Position numbers and translations under genes: made by a program. From the NCBI GenBank assembly GCA_025458735.1, contig JALORV010000097.1:1-5452 (forward strand): a stretch of DNA of 5,452 nt. Reading direction: 5' to 3'. Origin of the DNA: Burkholderiaceae bacterium. Its GTDB lineage: Bacteria > Pseudomonadota > Gammaproteobacteria > Burkholderiales > Burkholderiaceae. Positions 1-5,452 of this stretch are shown piece by piece. The first letter of the stretch is position 1. Each line of letters starts with the position of its first letter. The notes beneath the pieces are model-generated. The model had not been told where the DNA came from. It saw nothing but the letters and a program-made list of their open reading frames with translations, and did no database searches.

Positions 1-40
1 CCGCCGACTTCCTGCAAAGACATCGACCGACGGAACAGCC

Positions 41-980
41 ATGATCTTCGTCACCGGCGGCGCCGGCTTCATCGGCGCGAACTTCGTCCACGACTGGCTG
101 GCGGCCGAACGCGAGGGTGTCCTCGTGATCGACAAGCTGACCTACGCGGGCAACCTCGACAACCTGTCGGCCCTGCGCGGCGACAGCCGCTTCGAGTTCG
201 CGCAGGTCGACATCTGCGACCGCGTTGCGCTGGCGGCGCTGCTGTCGAAGCACCGGCCGCGCGCGATCGTCCACTTCGCCGCCGAGAGCCACGTCGACCG
301 CTCGATCAGCGGCCCCGGCGAGTTCATCCGCACCAACATCAACGGCACCTTCGAACTGCTCGAGGCGGTGCGCGGCTACTACCCGGCGCTCGACGAGCCG
401 GCGCGGGCGGCGTTGCGCTTCCTGCACGTGTCGACCGACGAGGTCTACGGTTCGCTCGGCGAGAGCGACCCGGCCTTTTCGGAGACGACGCCGTACGCGC
501 CGAACAGCCCGTACGCGGCCAGCAAGGCCGCCTCCGACCACCTGGTGCGCGCCTACCACCACACCTACGGCCTGCCGGTGCTGACCACCAACTGCAGCAA
601 CAACTACGGCCCGTACCAGTTCCCGGAGAAGCTGATCCCGCTGATGATCCTCAACGCGCTGGAGGGCAAGCCGCTGCCGGTCTACGGCGACGGCGCCAAC
701 GTGCGCGACTGGCTGTACGTCGGCGACCACTGCGCGGCGATCCGCCGCGTGCTGGCCGAAGGCCGGCTGGGCGAGACCTACAACATCGGCGGCAAGAGCG
801 AGATGCGCAACCTCGAGGTGGTGCAGGCGGCCGGCGCAGACCTTCGAGGCCGGCATCCGGCGCACGGTGCAGTGGTACCTGGACAATGCGGCCTGGACCG
901 AGCGCGTGCGCAGCGGCGGCTACCGCGACTGGATCGAGAAGAACTACGGACAACGGCTCGGGGAGCAGGCCACGCAATGA
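41..980 (+). pseudogene. rfbB: dTDP-glucose 4,6-dehydratase RmlB/RfbB, internally deleted and frameshifted
   Basis: RmlB converts dTDP-glucose to dTDP-4-keto-6-deoxyglucose in the cytoplasm, the second step towards dTDP-L-rhamnose. Residues 1-261 are a normal extended-SDR dehydratase: the NAD-binding GGAGFIG motif (6-12), HVSTDEVYG (129-137) with the catalytic T-D-E at 132-134, YxxxK (Y158, K162), [17 protein letters not shown] (184-200) and YNIGG (247-251). After NLEVVQ (about base 826) the frame changes. The native C-terminus resumes from about base 828-840 in a different frame (PAQTFEAG, then a WYLDN-type helix) and ends at TGA 978-980, which overlaps the rmlA start. Compared with RmlB proteins I remember, about 45 codons (~137 bp) are missing, including the conserved DRPGHDRRYAID segment that binds the nucleotide sugar. 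The ATG at 41 fits the usual family start and has a weak GGA at 32-34. The enzyme is probably inactive, unless the lesion is an assembly or sequencing artefact. Identity is very sure; pseudogene status is fairly sure. Confidence 0.85.
960..965 (+). promoter_or_regulatory. Ribosome binding site for rmlA (GGGGAG)
   Basis: GGGGAG lies 11 bases before the ATG at 977, inside the end of the rmlB reading frame. It supports independent initiation of RmlA at 977 even though the upstream frame runs through without a stop. It therefore decides the start in favour of 977 over the fused start at 41. Confidence 0.6.
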
Positions 981-1876
981 CACGCAAGGGAATCATCCTC
1001 GCCGGCGGCTCCGGCACGCGGCTGTATCCGGTGACCCAGGTCATCTCCAAGCAGCTGCTGCCGATCTACGACAAGCCGATGGTCTACTACCCGCTGAGCA
1101 CGCTGATGCTGGCGGGCATCCGCGACATCCTCGTCATCTCGACACCGGCCGACACGCCGCGCTTCCGCGAGCTGCTCGGCGACGGCAGCCAGTGGGGCAT
1201 CCGGCTCGACTACGCGGTGCAGCCGCGCCCCGAGGGACTGGCGCAGGCCTTCATCATCGGCCGCGAGTTCGTCGGAGCCGATCCCGCGGCGCTGATCCTC
1301 GGCGACAACATCTTCTACGGCCACGACCTGGTCGAGCAGCTGCGGCGCGCCAACGCCCGCGCCAAGGGCGCCACCGTGTTCGCCTACCGCGTCAACGACC
1401 CCGAGCGCTACGGCGTGGTCGAGTTCGACGACGGCGGCCGCGCGGTGAGCATCGAGGAGAAGCCGAAGGCGCCGCGCTCGAACTACGCCGTCACCGGACT
1501 GTACTTCTACGACAACGCGGTGCTCGACGTCGCCGCCTCGATCAGGCCGTCGGCGCGCGGCGAACTGGAGATCACCGAGGTCAACCAGCGCTACCTCGAC
1601 GCCGGCGCGCTGCAGGTGGAGATCATGGGCCGCGGCATGGCCTGGCTCGACACCGGCACGCACGAGTCGCTGCTGCAGGCCTCGACCTTCATCGAGACGA
1701 TCGAGCAGCGGCAGGGCCTGAAGATCGCCTGCCCGGAGGAAATCGGCTACCGCGCCGGCTGGATCGACGCGCAGGCGGTGCAGCGGATCGCCGAGCCGCT
1801 GAAGAAGAACGGCTACGGCCAGTACCTGCTGTCGATGCTGCGCGAGCGCGTCATTGCCGCGGCGGAGCGCAGATGA
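977..1876 (+). CDS. rfbA: Glucose-1-phosphate thymidylyltransferase RmlA/RfbA
   Basis: RmlA makes dTDP-glucose from glucose-1-phosphate and dTTP in the cytoplasm, the first committed step of dTDP-L-rhamnose synthesis. The 299-residue protein has the usual length (about 290-300). It shows the nucleotidyltransferase signature [11 protein letters not shown] (8-18), [12 protein letters not shown] (24-35), the metal-binding GDN (109-111, D110), EKPK (161-164), TGLYFYD (173-179), ELEITEVN (196-203) and [11 protein letters not shown] (223-233, with metal-binding D225). The start at 977 is chosen because [11 protein letters not shown] matches the family N-terminus, GGGGAG sits 11 bases upstream, and the ATG overlaps the native rmlB stop as ATGA. 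The same ATGA arrangement links it to rmlC at 1873-1876, indicating an operon with translational coupling. The frame is also open upstream as a fusion with damaged rmlB. The gene itself appears complete and functional. Confidence 0.96.
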   Translation: MTRKGIILAGGSGTRLYPVTQVISKQLLPIYDKPMVYYPLSTLMLAGIRDILVISTPADTPRFRELLGDGSQWGIRLDYAVQPRPEGLAQAFIIGREFVGADPAALILGDNIFYGHDLVEQLRRANARAKGATVFAYRVNDPERYGVVEFDDGGRAVSIEEKPKAPRSNYAVTGLYFYDNAVLDVAASIRPSARGELEITEVNQRYLDAGALQVEIMGRGMAWLDTGTHESLLQASTFIETIEQRQGLKIACPEEIGYRAGWIDAQAVQRIAEPLKKNGYGQYLLSMLRERVIAAAERR

Positions 1877-2418
1877 AAGTCACCCCCACCGCGTTGCCGG
1901 AGGTGCTGCTGCTCGAGCCGCGCGTGTTCGGCGACGACCGCGGCTTCTTCATGGAGAGCTGGAACGCCCGCACCTTCGGCGAGGCGACCGGCCTGGACGT
2001 CACGTTCGTGCAGGACAACCACTCGTACTCGATGCGCAACGTGCTGCGCGGCATCCACTACCAGGTGGTGCGGCCGCAGGGCAAGCTGGTGCGGGTCGTG
2101 ACAGGCAGCGTGTTCGACGTCGCCGTCGACCTTCGGCGCTCGTCGCCGACCTTCGGCCGCTGGGTGGGCTTCGAGCTGTCGGCAGCCAACAAGCTGCAGA
2201 TGTGGATCCCGCCCGGCTTCGGCCACGGCTTCGTGGTGCTCAGCGAAGCGGCCGACTTCCTGTACAAGACGACCGACTATTGGGTCGGCCAGCACGACCG
2301 CACGGTGCGCTGGGACGACCCGACGCTGGCGATCGGCTGGCCGCTGCAGGGCGAGCCGATCCTGGCGGCGAAGGACGCCGCGGCGCCGCTGCTCGACGCG
2401 GCGGAGACTTTCGCCTGA
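1873..2418 (+). CDS. rfbC: dTDP-4-dehydrorhamnose 3,5-epimerase RmlC/RfbC
   Basis: RmlC epimerises C3 and C5 of dTDP-4-keto-6-deoxyglucose, the third step to dTDP-L-rhamnose; it is a cytoplasmic cupin that acts as a dimer. The 181-residue protein matches the family length (about 180-185). Visible family features are [12 protein letters not shown] (19-30), QDNHSYS (47-53), LRGIHYQ (58-64) with the catalytic base H62, PQGKLVRV (68-75) with K71, FDVAVDLR (81-88), [10 protein letters not shown] (111-120), FLYKTTDYW (129-137) with the aromatic/acid tyrosine region, and D168 near the C-terminus, which pairs with the histidine. The ATG at 1873 overlaps the rmlA stop (ATGA), and GGAG at 1864-1867 sits five bases before it. 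Nothing looks broken. The next gene starts 45 bases downstream and is not rmlD, so the final reductase must be encoded elsewhere if L-rhamnose is the product. Confidence 0.96.
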   Translation: MKVTPTALPEVLLLEPRVFGDDRGFFMESWNARTFGEATGLDVTFVQDNHSYSMRNVLRGIHYQVVRPQGKLVRVVTGSVFDVAVDLRRSSPTFGRWVGFELSAANKLQMWIPPGFGHGFVVLSEAADFLYKTTDYWVGQHDRTVRWDDPTLAIGWPLQGEPILAAKDAAAPLLDAAETFA

Positions 2419-2463
2419 AGCGAGCGAAGGGCGCATGGACCCTGTTTAGGCTGCCATCGACAC

Positions 2464-3417
2464 ATGCAAATGCCAGTTCCTGCCGTTTCCAGGGAGCCGC
2501 GCCTGGCGGTGCTGGTTCCCTGCTTCAACGAAGCCGCTGCCATCGGCCAGGTCGTTCGCGATTTCCGGGCGGCGGTGCCGGCGGCCACCGTCTACGTCTA
2601 CGACAACAATTCGAGCGACGCGACCGTCGAGATCGCCGGTGCCGCGGGCGCGGTGGTTCGCACCGAGCGGTTGCAGGGCAAGGGCAATGTCGTTCGCCGC
2701 ATGTTCGCGGACGTCGAAGCCGATGTCTACGTCCTGGTCGACGGCGACGCCACCTACGACGCGGCCAGTGCCCCGCGCCTGATCGCGCGGCTTCTCGACG
2801 ACGACCTCGACATGGTCGTCGGCAGCCGGGTCCACACCGACGCGCAGGCCTATCGTCGCGGCCACCGCTTCGGCAACAGGATGCTCACCGGCTTCGTCGC
2901 CTGGCTGTTCGGCAAGAGCTTCACCGACATCCTGTCCGGCTATCGGGTCTTCTCGCGTCGCTTCGTCAAGTCGTTCCCGGCCCTGTCCAAGGGCTTCGAG
3001 ACCGAGACCGAGCTGACGGTGCACGCGCTGGAACTGCGCATGCCGGTGGCCGAGGTGGAGACGCCGTACGGCGTGCGGCCCGAGGGCTCGGCCAGCAAGC
3101 TGTCCACCTACCGGGACGGGTTCCGCATCCTCCGACTGATACTGAGCCTGCACAAGCACGAGCGGCCGTTCCAGTTCTTCGCGACGTTGGCGCTCGTTCT
3201 GGCGCTGATCTCGGTGGGCCTCGCGCTGCCGATCGTGCTGGAGTGGCTGCGCACCGGCCTCGTGCCGCGGTTGCCGACGGCCATCCTGGCGACGGGCGTG
3301 ATGATCCTCGGTTGCCTGTCGCTGACCGCCGGAGTGATCCTCGAAACCGTGACCCGAGGACGGCTCGAAGTCCGGCGGCTGATCTACCTGCAGATCCCGG
3401 TCTTCGGGCGGCCGTAG
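2464..3417 (+). CDS. GT2 family glycosyltransferase with two C-terminal membrane helices (GtrB/DPM1-like)
   Basis: This is probably an inner-membrane enzyme that transfers a sugar from a nucleotide sugar to a polyprenyl phosphate on the cytoplasmic side. In 317 residues it has a GT-A fold N-terminus: LAVLVPCFNEAAAIG (14-28), YDNNSSDAT (46-54), the QGKGN motif (71-75), and the metal-binding DGD (93-95) in LVDGDATYD. VVGSR (118-122) and DILSGYRVFSRR (155-166) are typical of dolichol-phosphate-mannose-synthase-like GT2 proteins. Two hydrophobic helices follow at about 236-258 and 271-295, as in GtrB-type enzymes. The ATG at 2464 lacks a clear Shine-Dalgarno sequence, and ATG 2470 is an in-frame alternative. 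It lies 45 bases after rmlC, and its stop shares a base with the next GTG start. The GtrA-family neighbour strongly supports a Und-P-sugar role. The donor sugar cannot be read from the sequence. Confidence 0.9.
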   Translation: MQMPVPAVSREPRLAVLVPCFNEAAAIGQVVRDFRAAVPAATVYVYDNNSSDATVEIAGAAGAVVRTERLQGKGNVVRRMFADVEADVYVLVDGDATYDAASAPRLIARLLDDDLDMVVGSRVHTDAQAYRRGHRFGNRMLTGFVAWLFGKSFTDILSGYRVFSRRFVKSFPALSKGFETETELTVHALELRMPVAEVETPYGVRPEGSASKLSTYRDGFRILRLILSLHKHERPFQFFATLALVLALISVGLALPIVLEWLRTGLVPRLPTAILATGVMILGCLSLTAGVILETVTRGRLEVRRLIYLQIPVFGRP

Positions 3418-3806
3418 TGCGGAAGATCTCGGGCGAACTGCTGCGTTTCTGCATCGTTGGCAGCATCGGCTTCGTCGTCGATTCGGGGCTGACGCTGCTG
3501 TTCAGCCAGGCCGCGCACTGGCGACCCGAGCTTGCCCGCGTCGTGGGCTTCCTGGTGGCGGCGACCGTGACCTGGGAGCTGAATCGCCGCTTCACCTTCC
3601 GTTCCAAGGCGACCGCGCGCAGCTTGCTGCCCTACGTGCTGCTCGCCTCCGTCGGGGCCGCCGTGAACTTCGGCGTCTTCGTCGGATGGCTCAGGCTGGC
3701 CGGCACCGCGCCGCTGCAGATCGTGTTTGGAATCGCGCTCGGCGCAGGTGCCGCCCTGAGCCTGAATTTCTACGTTTCCCGCCGCTTCGTGTACGGGAGT
3801 CGATGA
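3417..3806 (+). CDS. GtrA family membrane protein (putative Und-P-sugar flippase)
   Basis: GtrA-family proteins are small inner-membrane proteins thought to help move undecaprenyl-phosphate-linked sugars across the membrane. The 129-residue protein has four predicted helices (about 8-30, 38-56, 70-91 and 98-117), the usual GtrA layout and length. FCIVGSIGFVVDSGLTLLF (11-29) is a typical first helix. The family's repeated signature after helices 2 and 4 is visible as WELNRRFTF (53-61) and LNFYVSRRFVY (116-126). The start is GTG at 3417, sharing its first base with the TAG stop of the GT2 gene. No better start lies near, and this one gives the expected short charged N-terminus before helix 1. 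That tight overlap implies co-translation with the GT2 partner. Its stop overlaps a tiny ORF at 3803. Family assignment is secure; the flippase role is inferred from the family. Confidence 0.9.
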   Translation: MRKISGELLRFCIVGSIGFVVDSGLTLLFSQAAHWRPELARVVGFLVAATVTWELNRRFTFRSKATARSLLPYVLLASVGAAVNFGVFVGWLRLAGTAPLQIVFGIALGAGAALSLNFYVSRRFVYGSR

Positions 3807-3886
3807 AGAAGCCGGCGAACCGGGCGGGCTCGGTGCGAAGGCATGCTGCCCGGGCCTTGCCGATGCGAGGGTCGAGAAGCAGATGA
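3803..3886 (+). CDS. Possible 27-codon linking ORF between the GtrA and methyltransferase genes
   Basis: An ATG at 3803 overlaps the gtrA-like stop (ATGA). The frame runs 27 codons to TGA 3884-3886, which overlaps the ATG of the methyltransferase (ATGA again). GGGAG at 3795-3799 lies three bases before its start, a short but usable spacing. The predicted peptide has two Lys, seven Arg and one His and no acidic residue, and I recognise no family. It may be a coupling peptide that carries ribosomes across the 76-base gap, or a chance open frame in GC-rich DNA. The methyltransferase frame is open upstream over the same stretch but has no start codon there. Confidence 0.25.
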   Translation: MKKPANRAGSVRRHAARALPMRGSRSR

Positions 3887-4581
3887 ACCGACTGACCGAG
3901 AGACAGACCGTCGACGCGAAGTACTACCAGGCAGCGCGGCGGCGCAGCCTTGCCGAGCGCATCGTCATCAGAGCTCGCTGCGAGATCTACAGTGACTTCA
4001 TGCGGATCTGCGGTCCCTCGCCGGCCGACGCCATCCTCGATGTCGGCGTGTCGGATGTGGTGGGCGAATCGCCCAACCTGCTCGAGCGGATGTATCCGCA
4101 TCGCGAGCGGATCACCGCACTGGGCCTGGGCAGCGCCGAGGCGTTCCAGGCCGAGTTCCCCGAGGTCCTGTACCGGCAGGTCAAGCCGAATGCGCCGTTG
4201 CCGTTCCCCGACCGGTCGTTCGCCATCGCCACGTCGAATGCGGTGCTCGAGCACGTGGGTTCGGTCGACGACCAGCGTCGCTTCGTCGCCGAGATGATGC
4301 GCGTCGCCAGCCAGGTCTTCATCACCGTGCCGCACCGGTTCTTCCCGGTCGAGCATCACACCGCCATCCCCTTGCTGCATTATTTCGACACGACTTTCGC
4401 CGTCGCTTGTCGGCTGTTCGGCAAAGCGGAGTGGGCCGAGCAGCGCAACCTCATCCTGATGTCGCGCGACCGGCTGCGGCGGCTATGGCCGGAGAAGAGT
4501 CCGGTGGCGATCGGCTTCACGGGCATCCGCCTGGGCCCCTTCAGTTCCAACCTTTACGCGCACTGGCGGCGAGCGGCGTGA
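3883..4581 (+). CDS. Class I SAM-dependent methyltransferase (Methyltransf_11-like)
   Basis: The 232-residue soluble protein has a class I methyltransferase core. Motif I is AILDVGVSD (50-58). The post-core stretch LPFPDRSFAIATSNAVLEHVG (106-126) has the typical pattern of a hydrophobic strand ending in LEHV, and VFITVP (145-150) forms a later strand. Motif I lacks the canonical glycine-rich GxGxG, having VGVSD in its place. EHHT (157-160) and the C-terminal GPFSSNLYAHW (218-228) resemble, from memory, methyltransferases found in polysaccharide clusters. The ATG at 3883 has GAGGG at 3867-3871 and GAGAAG at 3874-3879 upstream, and no in-frame start lies earlier. Context suggests methylation of a sugar or glycan end in the same envelope pathway, but the substrate is not evident and a metabolite or lipid substrate is possible. 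Confidence 0.85.
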   Translation: MNRLTERQTVDAKYYQAARRRSLAERIVIRARCEIYSDFMRICGPSPADAILDVGVSDVVGESPNLLERMYPHRERITALGLGSAEAFQAEFPEVLYRQVKPNAPLPFPDRSFAIATSNAVLEHVGSVDDQRRFVAEMMRVASQVFITVPHRFFPVEHHTAIPLLHYFDTTFAVACRLFGKAEWAEQRNLILMSRDRLRRLWPEKSPVAIGFTGIRLGPFSSNLYAHWRRAA

Positions 4582-4709
4582 CGTCGAGGCAGGCCTGCCC
4601 GGCGACCCCGGCCATCGGCCGACCGGCGCACGATGGACAGTAGGATGACTGGCGACGCCACGCGCATACGCCGTCGAGGCGAAACGAATCTCCCTTCGAA
4701 CCTGCGCTG
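4582..4709 (+). other. Spacer between methyltransferase and GT-C-like genes
   Basis: This 128-base gap is the longest non-coding stretch in the window. It contains a perfect 12-base palindrome (4588-4599) seven bases after the methyltransferase stop, a short hairpin (CGGCC/GGCCG arms at 4609-4613 and 4617-4621, loop ATC), a 9-base direct repeat CGTCGAGGC (4582-4590 and 4672-4680), and a small ORF (4633 or 4645 to 4710). No run of T follows the hairpins, and I see no convincing -35/-10 pair. Confidence 0.5.
4588..4599. repeat. Perfect 12-base palindrome GGCAGGCCTGCC
   Basis: The 12 bases equal their own reverse complement, with no spacer. The site lies just after the methyltransferase stop. 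It could be a protein-binding site or part of RNA structure at the gene end, but it has no loop or T-tract and so is not an intrinsic terminator on its own. Chance is plausible in DNA this GC-rich. Confidence 0.3.
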
Positions 4710-4710
4710 A
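4633..4710 (+). CDS. Possible 25-codon (or 21-codon) leader ORF before the GT-C-like gene
   Basis: ATG 4633 or the in-frame ATG 4645 opens a short frame ending at TGA 4708-4710, whose last base is the first base of the next gene's ATG (TGATG). The peptide is Arg-rich and matches no family I know. There is no well-placed Shine-Dalgarno sequence before either ATG; the AGG at 4642-4644 abuts the second ATG directly. Its main interest is that the following gene also lacks a clear Shine-Dalgarno sequence, so coupled re-initiation at TGATG is conceivable. It may equally be chance. Confidence 0.2.
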   Translation: MDSRMTGDATRIRRRGETNLPSNLR

Positions 4711-5452
4711 TGAACCCAGGAACGCTCGTGCGGCTCGGCTTGTGTGCGCCGCCTCTGCTTGCCTTGCTGCTTCTGCTGCTCACGCTGACCCGCTACGCGG
4801 CGGTGGCGCCGGTGAGCTTCGACGGGGCTCTGAACCTGAATACGGCTGCTTCGCTCGTCGCCGGCACCGGGTACGGCCTGTTCTACGACGCCTTCTTCCC
4901 TTTTCCGGCGCAGACTGACGGCCCGTTCATCCTGCCTGCCGCGCTGCTCATCCGGGTCTTCGGGGTGTCGCCGCTGGTCACGCAGGCGGTGAATCTCGCC
5001 TACGTCGCCGCACTGATCTTCCTTCTCGTTGCATTGCTCGTCCGCCTGGGCCTGCCCCTTTGGGCGGCGCTGGCCGGAACGCTGGCCACGGTGTCCGTGC
5101 CCGGCTTCGCCGAGTACGGCATGAACGGCTACGGGGAAGTCCCTGCCTTTGCGTGGTACGTCGCCGGCATCCTGCTGTTCGGCACGATCTTCAGGTCCGC
5201 GAACCCGCGCGCCGTCGCGCTGCTCGCGGGCGTTCTCCTCGCGCTGTCCTACCTGACCAAGGTCGTCGCGCTGGTGCTGGTGATGCCGGTGTTCGCCGTC
5301 GTGGTCTGGTTCGCCTGGCGCCGGCAGCTCGGCTGGGCGGCAGTCTGGAACCTCGGCCTCGGCTTCGTCGCTCCGGTTCTTGCTTGGGAGACGTATCGAC
5401 TCTTCTCGATCGGCGGTGTCGGCGGCTACGCCGGGTGGTGGAAGCTTCAGCT
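4710..5452 (+). CDS. Polytopic membrane glycosyltransferase, GT-C/PMT-like, partial (3' end outside window)
   Basis: The frame is open from ATG 4710 to the window end: 247 codons plus two bases, no stop. It encodes a highly hydrophobic protein. A first helix lies at about 9-30, then a periplasmic loop beginning VSFDGALNLNTA (35-46), and about six further helices at roughly 92-113, 115-131, 147-162, 166-181, 183-204 and 210-227. An acidic residue just after helix 1 (D38) followed by a long loop with a YD pair (Y59, D60) is typical of GT-C enzymes of the ArnT/PMT type, which use polyprenyl-phosphate sugars on the periplasmic side. E143 in NGYGEVPAF (139-147) is a second conserved-type acidic position. 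The family usually has 450-600 residues, so about half is present. With GtrB- and GtrA-like genes upstream it is a good candidate for the periplasmic transferase of the set. No Shine-Dalgarno sequence is evident. The in-frame stop at 4641-4643 and the lack of other start codons support ATG 4710. Confidence 0.75.
   Translation, partial: MNPGTLVRLGLCAPPLLALLLLLLTLTRYAAVAPVSFDGALNLNTAASLVAGTGYGLFYDAFFPFPAQTDGPFILPAALLIRVFGVSPLVTQAVNLAYVAALIFLLVALLVRLGLPLWAALAGTLATVSVPGFAEYGMNGYGEVPAFAWYVAGILLFGTIFRSANPRAVALLAGVLLALSYLTKVVALVLVMPVFAVVVWFAWRRQLGWAAVWNLGLGFVAPVLAWETYRLFSIGGVGGYAGWWKLQ

Larger units (their letters stand above)
41..1876 (+). other. Chimeric open frame joining truncated RmlB to complete RmlA (611 codons)
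   Basis: Because of the lesion near base 827, the frame that starts rmlB does not end at the native TGA (978-980). It reads a 51-codon linker with no family resemblance (residues 262-312) and continues in frame into RmlA, whose own Met is residue 313. Automatic gene callers will probably report one 611-residue protein here. The linker is rich in R, A and G, as expected for out-of-frame GC-rich coding sequence, so it is not a designed domain linker. I regard this as a by-product of the rmlB damage and not an evolved bifunctional enzyme. If translated, it would still carry a full RmlA domain. Confidence 0.6.

Noticed and set aside
1..40. End of an upstream gene
   Set aside because: No stop codon or recognisable coding end is visible in these 40 bases, and they are too short to judge.
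944..1663. 239-codon minus-strand open frame opposite rmlA
   Set aside because: It lies fully over a clear rmlA gene, has no recognisable domain, and is rich in A, R, V and D as expected from antisense of GC-rich codons.
1813..2436. 207-codon minus-strand open frame opposite rmlC
   Set aside because: It is a shadow of a well-supported gene with low-complexity Arg/Ala/His-rich content and no motif.
2419..2463. Possible promoter or terminator between rmlC and the GT2 gene
   Set aside because: The 45 bases show no convincing -35/-10 pair, no stem-loop and no T-run. The genes are most simply read as one operon.
2446..3159. 237-codon minus-strand open frame opposite the GT2 gene
   Set aside because: The + strand has unambiguous GT2 motifs over the same bases; the minus frame shows none.
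1854..3416. Upstream extension of the GtrA frame through rmlC and the GT2 gene
   Set aside because: The long frame is open only because of GC richness. The extension is Arg/Pro/Gly-rich noise, and the GtrA family start fits GTG 3417.
3691..4380. 229-codon minus-strand open frame over the gtrA end and methyltransferase
   Set aside because: It crosses two supported genes and has no recognisable fold or start signal.
4609..4621. CGGCC-ATC-GGCCG hairpin as an intrinsic terminator
   Set aside because: The stem is only five base pairs and no T-tract follows, so it does not qualify.

Overview
The window is very GC-rich with strong G/C preference at third codon positions, and every supported gene lies on the + strand. 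The genes are tightly packed, with ATGA, TAGTG and TGATG overlaps. The content is typical of an O-antigen or exopolysaccharide locus of a Gram-negative, high-GC proteobacterium. A beta- or gammaproteobacterium is the best guess, but the sequence alone does not fix the genus.

Left part (41-2418): a dTDP-sugar block in the order rmlB-rmlA-rmlC. rmlA (977-1876) and rmlC (1873-2418) look intact, overlap by ATGA, and have good ribosome binding sites. rmlB (41-980) is damaged. Its first ~261 residues are normal, but about 45 codons before the C-terminal ~46 residues are missing, and the join shifts the frame. The native C-terminus and stop are still readable in another frame. The shifted frame runs without a stop into rmlA, giving a 611-codon RmlB'-RmlA chimeric ORF. 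rmlD, needed to finish dTDP-L-rhamnose, is not in the window.

Right part (2464-5452): a second module with a GT2 glycosyltransferase carrying two C-terminal membrane helices (GtrB/DPM1-like), a four-helix GtrA-family protein, a SAM-dependent methyltransferase, and a polytopic GT-C-like membrane protein cut off by the window end. GtrB + GtrA + a large membrane transferase is the recipe of three-component, undecaprenyl-phosphate-linked envelope glycosylation systems. In that reading GT2 loads a sugar on the lipid carrier, GtrA helps flip it, and the GT-C enzyme transfers it on the periplasmic side. The methyltransferase could modify the sugar or glycan. This assignment is inferred from families and order.

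Two tiny ORFs (3803-3886 and 4633/4645-4710) bridge the gaps in front of the methyltransferase and the GT-C gene, sharing start/stop bases with neighbours. They may be translational couplers or chance. I found no RNA genes, insertion sequences, CRISPR arrays, convincing promoters or intrinsic terminators. No stretch over 300 bases lacks a gene.
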